Shown here piece by piece: positions 24,340 to 32,181 of a stretch of DNA of 64,000 nucleotides. Both the position numbers and the translations under genes were made by a program. The notes below the pieces were generated by a model that had not been told where the DNA came from, ran no database searches, and worked only from the letters and a program-made list of their open reading frames with translations. The first letter of the stretch is position 1. The number at the start of each line of letters is the position of its first letter. The DNA comes from Dyella sp. C11 (lineage in GTDB: Bacteria; Pseudomonadota; Gammaproteobacteria; Xanthomonadales; Rhodanobacteraceae), in the NCBI RefSeq assembly GCF_003121485.1, contig NZ_QAVX01000009.1:1-64000 (forward strand), given 5' to 3'.

Positions 24340-25275
24340 TTACTTCGTCGTGGATGACTTCACCGGCTTGCCATCGATGAAATCGCGTACGGCGGCAATG
24401 GTGGTATCGGGTGCTTCCTCCATCAGCCAATGGCCGGCGTTCGGAACCACAAGCCCGGTGACGTTGTTGGCCGCGTTGCGCATCACGATGGCCTCGTTGT
24501 CGCCGAACGACTTCGCACCGCCAATGGCAAGCACCGGCATGGTGAGCTTGGTCGACAGGCCTGCCTTGTTGTCATCGGCATCCTGGCGAATGGCGCGAAA
24601 CTGTGCGAATGCGGCGTGCATGGCGCCCGGTTTCGCGTAGAGCTCGGCGTAGTGCTGTCGCGTAGCTTCATCAACCTTGGAAGGATCGCCGGCAAATTCG
24701 TTCCAGAAACGGTCGAGGTAGATGCGTTCGCGACCGGCCACCAGGCGCTCCATGTCCGGACCGCCGAAATCGAAGTGCCACAGGGCGGGCCAGCGCACGA
24801 TCTGATCCCACGGCGGAATGCCGGGAACCGGTGCATCCATCACGATCAGGCGATCGGTCTGCGTGGGGTAACGCGCGGCATAGGCGTAGGCCACCATGGT
24901 GCCGATGTCATGGCCCACGACCACCGCATGGTCGATGTGCAGGGCAGCCAGCACGTTGTGTACATCCGCGGCCTGCGTCCGCTTGTCGTAGCCTGCTTCC
25001 GGCCGGGAAGACAAACCCATGCCACGCAGATCCGGCACTACCACCGTGTGGTCGCGAACCAGGTTGGCCGCCAGCGGCGCCCACATGTCACCGGTATCGC
25101 CAAAGCCGTGCAGCAGGACCACGGCAGGCCCCTTGCCACCGACGCGCACATGGATGGTGGCGCCGTCGACCTTGATGTCTTCGATTTTGAATTGAGCGGG
25201 GAATGGTTTTACTTCGGCCATCGCCGGAAGGCTGCTGAAGAAAAGCAGGCATGCAGCAAGAACAAGGCGAATCAT
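24340..25275 (-). CDS. Exported alpha/beta hydrolase (epoxide hydrolase-like)
   Basis: A 311-residue protein with a signal peptide (MIRLVLAACLLFFSSLPAMA) followed by an epoxide-hydrolase/haloalkane-dehalogenase-type fold. The oxyanion region is LLHGFGDTGDMW, the nucleophile elbow GHDIGTMVAYAYA uses Asp (as in epoxide hydrolases and dehalogenases) and the catalytic His is in PNAGHWLMEEAP. The Asp nucleophile argues for epoxide or halide hydrolysis rather than esterase activity. Export of such an enzyme is common in this group. It is on the same strand as, and 102 bp downstream of, the SDR gene. Confidence 0.9.
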   Translation of the reverse strand: MIRLVLAACLLFFSSLPAMAEVKPFPAQFKIEDIKVDGATIHVRVGGKGPAVVLLHGFGDTGDMWAPLAANLVRDHTVVVPDLRGMGLSSRPEAGYDKRTQAADVHNVLAALHIDHAVVVGHDIGTMVAYAYAARYPTQTDRLIVMDAPVPGIPPWDQIVRWPALWHFDFGGPDMERLVAGRERIYLDRFWNEFAGDPSKVDEATRQHYAELYAKPGAMHAAFAQFRAIRQDADDNKAGLSTKLTMPVLAIGGAKSFGDNEAIVMRNAANNVTGLVVPNAGHWLMEEAPDTTIAAVRDFIDGKPVKSSTTK

Positions 25276-25377
25276 TGACTGACTCCCGTCATGAAGAAGG
25301 TGCGTTGGATGGAGGCCCCAGAGAGGGCGAAGTGGAAGCGCCACCCCGCCCTGGACCTTAGTTCAAGGGATACCGGG

Positions 25378-26142
25378 TTACGTGCGCGTGATCGACGCGC
25401 CTCCATCGACCAGCGATGCCGTGCCGGTGACAAAGGTCGAGTCGTCCGACGCGAGGTACAGCACGGAGCGCGCCAGCTCTTCGGGTGTGGCCACGCGCTT
25501 GAGAGCATGCAGGTTGGTAATGAATGCCTGCGACTCGGCCGTGTTGTTCATGTCGCGATACATGTCGGTATCCACGGCACCCGGCAGGATGGCGTTGACG
25601 CGGATGCCCTGCGGGCCAAACTCCGCCGCGAGCGCCTGGGTAAGCCCGATGAGGCCCGACTTGCTCGCGGCATAAGCGGCAACCCCGGGGAAGGCAAAGG
25701 AATGGCCAACGAACGTGGACGTGAAGATTACCGAGCCACCGCCGTTCTTCTGCATCTGGGCGATCTGGTGCTTGGCACCGAGAAACGAACCGGTGAGGTT
25801 GATGGCCAACGCTTCGTTCCAGCCGGCTTCGCTCACTTCAGTGCTGGCACCGGCCTCGCCCAGCGTGCCGGCATTATTGAAGGCGACGTCCAGACGTCCA
25901 AAGCGCGCCACGGCCAAATCGACCAGCGCCTTGGCATAGGCTTCCGATTTCACATCACCCGCGAGTGCCACGGCCTGACCACCTGCCGCTTCGATCTCGC
26001 TGACCAGCGAATCAAGTTCAGCCTGGCGGCGGGCGCCGACCACGACCTTGGCACCCTCGGCGGCAAACAATGTGGCCGTCGCGCGACCAATACCGGAACT
26101 GGCGCCGGTAACCAATGCAACCTTGTTGATAAGACGAGACAT
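25378..26142 (-). CDS. Short-chain dehydrogenase/reductase
   Basis: A 254-residue classical SDR. Cofactor motif TGASSGIGRA, NNAG motif in FNNAGTLGEAG, catalytic Ser in the TSTFVGH region, YAASKSG active site (Tyr and Lys) and the RVNAILPGAVDTDM C-terminal pattern. Length is exactly that of the family. A palindrome GTTCGAAATATTCGAAC lies about 100 bp upstream of its start. Substrate unknown. Confidence 0.94.
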   Translation of the reverse strand: MSRLINKVALVTGASSGIGRATATLFAAEGAKVVVGARRQAELDSLVSEIEAAGGQAVALAGDVKSEAYAKALVDLAVARFGRLDVAFNNAGTLGEAGASTEVSEAGWNEALAINLTGSFLGAKHQIAQMQKNGGGSVIFTSTFVGHSFAFPGVAAYAASKSGLIGLTQALAAEFGPQGIRVNAILPGAVDTDMYRDMNNTAESQAFITNLHALKRVATPEELARSVLYLASDDSTFVTGTASLVDGGASITRT

Positions 26143-26239
26143 GGGGTTTCTCCGTTAGCGAAGGGCTATGCGCTTTACGCGTTGGAGAAAGATTGAACCC
26201 GGGGCGTGGGAAAGACGTATCAGGCCCGAAGGGCACCAT

Positions 26240-26256
26240 GTTCGAAATATTCGAAC
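26240..26256. promoter_or_regulatory. Palindromic operator candidate upstream of the SDR gene
   Basis: GTTCGAAATATTCGAAC is a perfect 7-bp inverted repeat with a 3-bp centre. It lies between the SDR start (26142) and the end of the TetR gene (26272), a position for promoter control of the SDR/hydrolase pair. Confidence 0.5.
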
Positions 26257-26271
26257 GTGTTCCCCGGGCGC

Positions 26272-26928
26272 TCAGGGAACCGTGGCCGCTCGAATGTAAG
26301 CGGTGCCCGCCAAGGCGACCGTCAGGCCGGCGGTGCCCTTGTCGATCACGGCGAGAAAGGCCGCCCTCGCCTCGCCTGCATTTCGCTTCTGGCGGAAGGT
26401 CTGATGACCATGGATGAGCGCGACGGTCCACGTTGCCAACAGCAGGCTCGCGGCCAGGCGCGCGTCGGCGTCTACGGCCTTTTTTCCCGTGCTTTCGGCC
26501 AGCGCGTCGGCAACGACCTGCGCGATCTCGTCGCGTATGGCCCTGGCGCGCGCCTTCAGCGTTTCGCTCGCTTCGATGGTCTTCACGAACCCCTGGCTTG
26601 CCGTGGAGAACCGCACGTAGGGGCTCTGTTCCTCCACCAACCGGTGAGCGAGCAGGCGAAGTGCCTCGATGGGTGCAACGCCCGGGTCACGTTGCAGCAA
26701 CGTGGCGCGCAGAAGTTGACGCAGCTCCTCGTCGCGATCAAAAAACATGTCTTCCTTCCGCGGGAAGTGATTGAACACCGTCATGCGGCCGCCATCGGCC
26801 GCGGGGGCGATCTCATCCACCGTCACGTTGTCGAAGCCTCGATCAAGAAACAGGCGCGTGGCGATATTGGAAATGCCCAGGCGCGTGGCGAGGCGCTTGC
26901 GGGTGCGACGGTCGGGTGGAGTTGACAT
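26272..26928 (-). CDS. TetR family transcriptional regulator
   Basis: A 218-residue regulator. The N-terminal HTH region is SNIATRLFLDRGFDNVTVDE then FNHFPRKEDMFFDRDEEL, the conserved TetR recognition helix and following helix. The rest is a helical ligand domain. Three closely spaced ATGs (26940, 26937, 26928) are possible starts; MSTPPDRRTRKRLATRLG at 26928 is preferred. It is divergent from the FAD monooxygenase gene across a palindrome that fits a TetR operator, so it probably represses both. A longer in-frame reading frame upstream antisense to the monooxygenase is not supported. Confidence 0.9.
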   Translation of the reverse strand: MSTPPDRRTRKRLATRLGISNIATRLFLDRGFDNVTVDEIAPAADGGRMTVFNHFPRKEDMFFDRDEELRQLLRATLLQRDPGVAPIEALRLLAHRLVEEQSPYVRFSTASQGFVKTIEASETLKARARAIRDEIAQVVADALAESTGKKAVDADARLAASLLLATWTVALIHGHQTFRQKRNAGEARAAFLAVIDKGTAGLTVALAGTAYIRAATVP

Positions 26929-26950
26929 GGATGGCATCATCCCACATTTT

Positions 26951-26965
26951 ATGTACTGAGTACAT
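26951..26965. promoter_or_regulatory. TetR operator candidate
   Basis: ATGTACTGAGTACAT is a perfect inverted repeat (6-bp arms, 3-bp centre) in the 43-bp divergent region between the TetR gene and the FAD monooxygenase gene, 23 bp from one start and 7 bp from the other. Confidence 0.7.
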
Positions 26966-26971
26966 ATTTGG

Positions 26972-28477
26972 ATGTCGTACATGAAGTCGATCGACGTGGT
27001 AGTGGTTGGCGCGGGCCCGGTGGGCCTGCTGACCGCCATTGAGCTCACCCTGGCTGGCGCCAGCGTGCTCGTGCTGGAGCGCCTGGCCACGCCAAGTCCA
27101 GCCATGAAAGCCATGGCGCTTGGCCCGCTGGCGTGTGAAGCCCTGCAACGCCGCGGCATGGGCGCCGCCATCGCCGGGGAAGAAGCCCGCAACCTGGCTG
27201 TGATGCAACAGTTCACCGAGCAGAACGGCGCGGATTGGCGCGCGAGGATGGGCAAGTACAGCGGGCACTTTGCCGGCCTGCTTATCCGCAAGGATGCGCA
27301 ACGCGAGCCACAGCGACGCGTCCGCGCCGTCAACCAGCAAGGCCTGGAGGCCATGTTGGGTGAGCGTGCACGCGCACTCGGCATCGATGTGCGCCGCGAG
27401 TGCGATGTCACCGGCCTGGAGGCAGACGACGATGGCGTGACCGTCACTTGGGCATCGCCCGCAGGCGAACAACGCCTCCGCTGCGCCTATCTGGTCGGTT
27501 GCGATGGCGGACGCAGCCCCGTTCGCAAGATGGCTGGCTTTGCGTTCCCCGGCACCGCGCCCACCACGACGTTCTACCAGGTGATGGCCGATATCGATCA
27601 TCCCGAACGCTTGCTGCCGCTTGGCTGGCGTCGCACCCCGCGCGGCGTCTTTTCCTATGGCCCCGTACCAGGCCGACTGTTCATGCTGGACTTCAGCCGC
27701 GCGCCCGAGAACCGGGAGGCGCCGGTCACACGCGAGGAAGTCGAAGCATTGCTTCGGCATATCAGCGACGCGGACGTTCGCGTGACAGCGCTTGAAAGCG
27801 GAAGTCGTTGGGCCGACAACACACGGCTGGTGGATACCTATCGCCAAGGCAGAGTGCTACTGGCCGGCGACGCGGCGCATGTGCACTCCCCCTTCGGCGG
27901 CCAGGGCTTGAGTCTTGGCTTGCTGGATGCGACGAACCTTGGATGGAAGCTGGCTGCCGTCATCCGTGGCGAGATGCCCGACAGCCTGCTCGATACGTAT
28001 ACCGCCGAACGGCGCCCCGTGGCCGAAGCGGTGCTGGCCAATACGCTGGCCCAGGCAGCCCTGCTTCGCCCCGATCCCCAGTCGGGTGCCATGCGGGAAC
28101 TGATGACAGAGCTCATGCAGGTCGATGACGTCAACCAACGCATCAGCGACATGGTGCGTGGTCTGTCCACGCGCTACGACCTGGGCACGACACATGACGA
28201 CGTGGGACAGCTCGCCAGTGACCTGCACCTGGGCGACAGCACGGCCTCACTCTATGACTTGATGCAGGAAGGTACCGGCGTGCTGCTCGACGCAACATCA
28301 GGCAACGCGGCTTCCGCGCTCGCACAAGCCAGCACGCAACGAGTGCATTGCGTTGCTGTCGACCAGGGGCCGTCCATGTTGATTCGCCCCGATGCCTGCA
28401 TTGCCTGGGTGAATGCGGAGGCCACCACCCACGGTTTGCCGGAAGCGCTGCTGCGCTGGTTTCGCCGAGGGGATTGA
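26972..28477 (+). CDS. FAD-dependent aromatic/polyketide-type monooxygenase
   Basis: A 501-residue flavoprotein monooxygenase of the FAD_binding_3 (PheA/TfdB/MhpA) family. The FAD motif is VVVVGAGPVGLLTAIEL (GxGxxG); the DG motif is CDGGRSPVRK, and the second FAD/NADPH motif is GDAAHVHSPFGGQGLSLGLLDA. The C-terminal thioredoxin-like domain is present but short. It hydroxylates an aromatic or similar ring using NAD(P)H and O2. ATG 26972 or 26981 (MKSIDVVVV) may be the start; neither has a strong RBS. Likely controlled by the divergent TetR. Confidence 0.93.
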   Translation: MSYMKSIDVVVVGAGPVGLLTAIELTLAGASVLVLERLATPSPAMKAMALGPLACEALQRRGMGAAIAGEEARNLAVMQQFTEQNGADWRARMGKYSGHFAGLLIRKDAQREPQRRVRAVNQQGLEAMLGERARALGIDVRRECDVTGLEADDDGVTVTWASPAGEQRLRCAYLVGCDGGRSPVRKMAGFAFPGTAPTTTFYQVMADIDHPERLLPLGWRRTPRGVFSYGPVPGRLFMLDFSRAPENREAPVTREEVEALLRHISDADVRVTALESGSRWADNTRLVDTYRQGRVLLAGDAAHVHSPFGGQGLSLGLLDATNLGWKLAAVIRGEMPDSLLDTYTAERRPVAEAVLANTLAQAALLRPDPQSGAMRELMTELMQVDDVNQRISDMVRGLSTRYDLGTTHDDVGQLASDLHLGDSTASLYDLMQEGTGVLLDATSGNAASALAQASTQRVHCVAVDQGPSMLIRPDACIAWVNAEATTHGLPEALLRWFRRGD

Positions 28478-28837
28478 TCAGTACGCGCGCAAATTCTTGA
28501 CGACATTGCTTGCGTTTATCTTCGATGCAAAACATGACTCCAGACAGCGCCAAGGCGAGTCGTGGCGCGAACCTTCATCGAATGCCATTCGATGCTCGAT
28601 ACAAGAAAATGCGCTTCGACCTTGCACAAGACTTTCGAATGTCGTCGAAGCGCGCAATGACGAACGCATCGACACGGCTACTTAGATTGAAAGCACTATC
28701 ACTTCCGTGCTGCGCCTTGGAAAGGCACGTGCAAGCAGGCGGCTGTTTATGGGTAGCGGGCCCGTTGTGACAGTGGTCGAGCGGAACGCAAGGGGACATT
28801 CCGAAGACTGATATCGCGATATGCGGTGGAGGTTGCC
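28478..28837. other. Intergenic region without a recognised gene
   Basis: 360 bp, moderately AT-rich compared with the neighbours (for example ATTGCTTGCGTTTATC near 28505). Short open frames exist but have no RBS or recognisable protein. It probably holds the promoter of the CapK-like gene. Confidence 0.5.
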
Positions 28838-30202
28838 ATGCGCCAATGGTACGAGACGGCGTTTCGACACGTGCTCTTTCCGGCCTATGAATCGGTGTTG
28901 CGACATCGCTCCACGCTGTCGTGGCTGGAAAGCTATGAGTCCGATCAGTGGCTGTCACCATCGGAGATAGCAGACATACAGTGGTGGCGCCTGAAGCTGC
29001 TGCTGGAATTCGCCTATCGCGAGGTGCCCTACTATCGAAAGCAGTGGCGAGCCCTGGGCATGACACCCGGTGACATCACCAGCATGGATGATTTCTCCGC
29101 CCTGCCCTTGCTTACCAAGGCAGATGTACGCGCGAACTTCGACGACCTGAAAGCGACGTCCATGAAGGACGAGTTGCTTTACAAGACCACCGGCGGCTCC
29201 ACGGGAGAGCCGACGCGCTTTGGTTACTCTCGCGAGAGCAACAACCGGCGCCATGCAGTGATGTGGCGGGGCTACAAGTGGGCCGGGGCACCGCTAGGCG
29301 CGCGCAGCCTGATGCTGTGGGGCGCGGGTGTCGGGACACCGTCGGTGAAGCAACGCGTCAAGGACCACGTTTACCACGCCGTGTTCTCGCGCCGTGTCGT
29401 CAACAGCTTCCACATGACCGAAGCCAACATGGCGCAATACGCCGACTTCATTGATGCGTACCAGCCTCGCGTCCTGCTGGGCTACACCGGACCGCTGATT
29501 CGCCTGGCGCAGTGGCTGCGCGATACAGGGCGGCAAGTGCATCGCCCCGCAACGTTCATCTCGTGCGGGGAAGCCATGCACGAGTTCCAGCGCGAATTGA
29601 TCGAGTCCGCGTTCGGCTGCCCCGCGTTCAACACCTACGGCTGCCGGGAATTCATGCTTATCGCGGCAGAGTGCGAGCAACATGAAGGCCTACACATCAA
29701 CAGCGATCATCTGGTGGTGGAACTGGCCAAGACGGCCGATGCGCCACGTGATGGCGAGTCGGGCGAGGTCGTGGTGACCGATCTGTCCAACTATGGCATG
29801 CCGTTGATTCGCTACGCCACGACGGATCTGGCGACACCTTCCCACCAGACCTGCAGCTGTGGCCGTGGCTTACCCCTGATCAAGCAAGTGGATGGCCGCG
29901 TGCTCGACGCGATCCATACCCCCGACGGACGCGTGCTTCCCGGCATGTTCTTTCCCTTCCTGTTCAAGGAAACCAAGGGTGTCACCCGCTACCAGGTCGT
30001 GCAAAACCAGCTCGACCGGCTGGATCTGAACATCGTTCGCGGCCCCGCCTTTGACGAGGACTCGCTGGCATTCATCAGGCACGAGCTCCACAAGGTGCTG
30101 GGCGACTCGGTACAGCTGGCATGCCATTTCGTCGATGACATCCCGCTGACCCGCAGCGGCAAGACGCGGCTGACCATTTCCGATCTCAAGCCAACCGTCT
30201 GA
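28838..30202 (+). CDS. CapK-like adenylate-forming enzyme (phenylacetate-CoA ligase family)
   Basis: A 454-residue member of the AMP-binding superfamily related to CapK/phenylacetate-CoA ligase/coenzyme F390 synthetase. The ATP-binding P-loop is YKTTGGSTGEPTRF, followed by NTYGCREFMLIAAEC and the nucleotide-binding RYATTDLA; the C-terminal lobe is VDDIPLTRSGKTRL with the catalytic Lys. A Cys pair (TCSCGRG) is present as in this group. Strong RBS GGTGGAGG before ATG 28838. It activates a carboxylic acid to an acyl adenylate; in capsular loci such enzymes modify polysaccharide or lipid. The following gene is a fatty acid desaturase, which suggests a lipid or acyl substrate. Confidence 0.9.
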   Translation: MRQWYETAFRHVLFPAYESVLRHRSTLSWLESYESDQWLSPSEIADIQWWRLKLLLEFAYREVPYYRKQWRALGMTPGDITSMDDFSALPLLTKADVRANFDDLKATSMKDELLYKTTGGSTGEPTRFGYSRESNNRRHAVMWRGYKWAGAPLGARSLMLWGAGVGTPSVKQRVKDHVYHAVFSRRVVNSFHMTEANMAQYADFIDAYQPRVLLGYTGPLIRLAQWLRDTGRQVHRPATFISCGEAMHEFQRELIESAFGCPAFNTYGCREFMLIAAECEQHEGLHINSDHLVVELAKTADAPRDGESGEVVVTDLSNYGMPLIRYATTDLATPSHQTCSCGRGLPLIKQVDGRVLDAIHTPDGRVLPGMFFPFLFKETKGVTRYQVVQNQLDRLDLNIVRGPAFDEDSLAFIRHELHKVLGDSVQLACHFVDDIPLTRSGKTRLTISDLKPTV

Positions 30203-30388
30203 AAGAAGGCGTGCCCCCAGCGGTACACCGGCGCGCGGGCCCGCAGCAGGGCGGGCCTGCCCGTGCGGGCCGCCTTGCCGCCCTGCCATTCGGCACCTTC
30301 CCGCGGGGATCTTGGCCAGCCCCCTCTTTTTGCTGTCAAACAGCGCTGCTAGCTTAGGCGGCGGTGGTTCCGCACTTTTGGGGTAACG

Positions 30389-31375
30389 ATGGACACACAG
30401 GCAGCAGCGGGAACGGCAGGCGCTCCGACAGCGGCAGCTCGGCGAGCAGCGCGGCGTGTCTCCATCGACTACCGCGCCAATGGGATGCTCCTTGGGGTGG
30501 TCGCGATGGCCATGCTGATACAGCTTTTTGTGTGGCCTTTCCTGTTGCGGGCATGGGGCCTATCCATGCTGTGGATTGCCGTGCCATTGGTGGTGCTGAC
30601 GCCCATGCACTGGGGGCTGATCCATGAATCCATCCATGGAAAGCTGTTGCCTGGGCAGCGCCTCAACGAATGGGTGGGGCGTGCCTTGGCGATTGCCTTC
30701 CTGCTGCCGTACGACGCGGCGCGTTTTGGCCATTTGATGCACCACCGTTTCACGCGCGAATCCTATGACCGACCGGACGTGCATGAAGGCGCGTCACATC
30801 GCGTGCTTGCCCGTCTCGGCTACTACGCTCATCTGCTGGGTGGCCTTTACCTGGGTGAAGTGGTGCTGCCCCTGCTCGCCTTCTTGCCGGCGCCCTTCGT
30901 GGGAAAACTCGTTGCACGCAAGCTTCGCAGCGACAACCCGGTGGACCGCGATATCCAGCGCATGTTCGTCGGCTTTGCGGCCAACCGGGATCGACGCTTT
31001 CGCATACGGCGCGACTGGCTGCTGTCGATCGCGCTGCATGGCGTAGCGTTCTATTTCTACGGCGCGTGGTGGCCGGTGCTCGCAGCCACCATGCTGCTGC
31101 GTGGCATATGGCTTTCCGTGGCGGACAACCTGCCCCATTACGACGTGATGCTCGATGAACCCGAACGCGCACGCAATTTCCGCGTGCACGCCCTGTGGCG
31201 TCCCGTGTTGATGAATCATCATCTTCATCGATTGCACCACCAGTATCCGACGCTGCCGTGGACGGCGCTGCCGGCGCTGGCCCGTGAAGAAGCCGATGCG
31301 TCCGCCCGTGCGACGGACGCGAGTTACTTCCGATCGGCGCTGCGGCAATTCAGCGGGTTCGGCCGCTTGCGCTGA
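30389..31375 (+). CDS. Membrane fatty acid desaturase/hydroxylase
   Basis: A 328-residue integral-membrane di-iron enzyme of the fatty-acid-desaturase superfamily. Histidine boxes: HESIHG (about residue 80), HLMHHRF (about 115) and HHLHRLHHQYP (about 275). Four transmembrane segments lie around them, and the N-terminus is Ala-rich and cytoplasmic. It is distinct from the desaturase at 14852 (different box spacing) and may be a hydroxylase of the CrtW/desaturase type. It follows the CapK-like gene by 186 bp in the same orientation. Substrate not determinable. Confidence 0.9.
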   Translation: MDTQAAAGTAGAPTAAARRAARRVSIDYRANGMLLGVVAMAMLIQLFVWPFLLRAWGLSMLWIAVPLVVLTPMHWGLIHESIHGKLLPGQRLNEWVGRALAIAFLLPYDAARFGHLMHHRFTRESYDRPDVHEGASHRVLARLGYYAHLLGGLYLGEVVLPLLAFLPAPFVGKLVARKLRSDNPVDRDIQRMFVGFAANRDRRFRIRRDWLLSIALHGVAFYFYGAWWPVLAATMLLRGIWLSVADNLPHYDVMLDEPERARNFRVHALWRPVLMNHHLHRLHHQYPTLPWTALPALAREEADASARATDASYFRSALRQFSGFGRLR

Positions 31376-31391
31376 AGGCGCGGCGCAGGCG

Positions 31392-32015
31392 TCAGGCCTG
31401 CCCTGCCGGTCGATAGATCTGCGCCACCGATCCCAGCGGGAAGGCTTTCGAGCTGACCAGCGTGAGCGGCCTGGGTGCGGGCAAGTCCGAGAAAATCGGC
31501 ACGCCCCTGCCCAGGACGATGGGATGCACCATCAAGGCATATTCATCGACCAGGTCATGCGCGATCAGGCTGCGCGCAAACAAGGCGCCGCCAAGTGCCA
31601 TGATCGGCTTGCCGTGCTGAGCCTTGAGCCCTGCGATTTCCACGGCCAAGTCACCACCCGCCACATAAGCCTCGGCCCAACTTTCCGCACCGGCCTGGAG
31701 CGATCCGGCGTTACCCGCCCTGGCCACCTCAAGTGCGTCAGCGACACCCTGCAGGACACCCGTCCCCTGCCTGGAAAAAACCGCCTTCGGTATCTGGTTC
31801 ATCGGCGGTGCGAAGGGGCTGGCGGACGTGACCCAGAAAGGCGCCATGTCCTGGAACGAACGACTGCCCATGATGATCAGGCCAGCGTTCGACAGGTTCT
31901 GCACCTTCCAGGCCATGGCTTCCTGGTCACCGCTGAATATCCATTTGACGTCACCATCGGGACTGCTGACAAAACCATCGAGTGACATGGACATGGAAAG
32001 GATCAATTTTCTCAT
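31392..32015 (-). CDS. Dihydrofolate reductase family protein (RibD C-terminal fold)
   Basis: A 207-residue protein with the RibD C-terminal/DHFR fold. N-terminal MRKLILSMSMSLDGFVSSP is the family signature (strand and DGF motif), with GSRSFQDMAPFW and the NADP-binding GGALFARSLIAHDLVDEY. A GAGGAA ribosome-binding site 7 nt before ATG 32015 fixes the start. Members are reductases of unknown substrate; it is convergent with the desaturase gene and 17 bp away from it. Confidence 0.9.
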   Translation of the reverse strand: MRKLILSMSMSLDGFVSSPDGDVKWIFSGDQEAMAWKVQNLSNAGLIIMGSRSFQDMAPFWVTSASPFAPPMNQIPKAVFSRQGTGVLQGVADALEVARAGNAGSLQAGAESWAEAYVAGGDLAVEIAGLKAQHGKPIMALGGALFARSLIAHDLVDEYALMVHPIVLGRGVPIFSDLPAPRPLTLVSSKAFPLGSVAQIYRPAGQA

Positions 32016-32181
32016 CGGCGTTTCCTCGTACTGATGGGCCCCGAGTAGCACCCCGGATCAACCCGATTCCAACGAGCCGCCTTCGTCCAACCCCAGGAAT
32101 GACCGGGTTGGCCGTTGCAAGGGCGTCGGCGTTCATCATCACGACGAACCACCAACGCCGAATTCGACACGCCCGACAAGA

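Noticed and set aside
26843-27847. A minus-strand frame opposite the FAD monooxygenase
   Set aside because: The monooxygenase has a full domain set, this frame has none.
28715-28740. Possible sigma-54 promoter (AGGCACGTGCAAGC)
   Set aside because: The GG to GC spacing is one base short of the required spacing.
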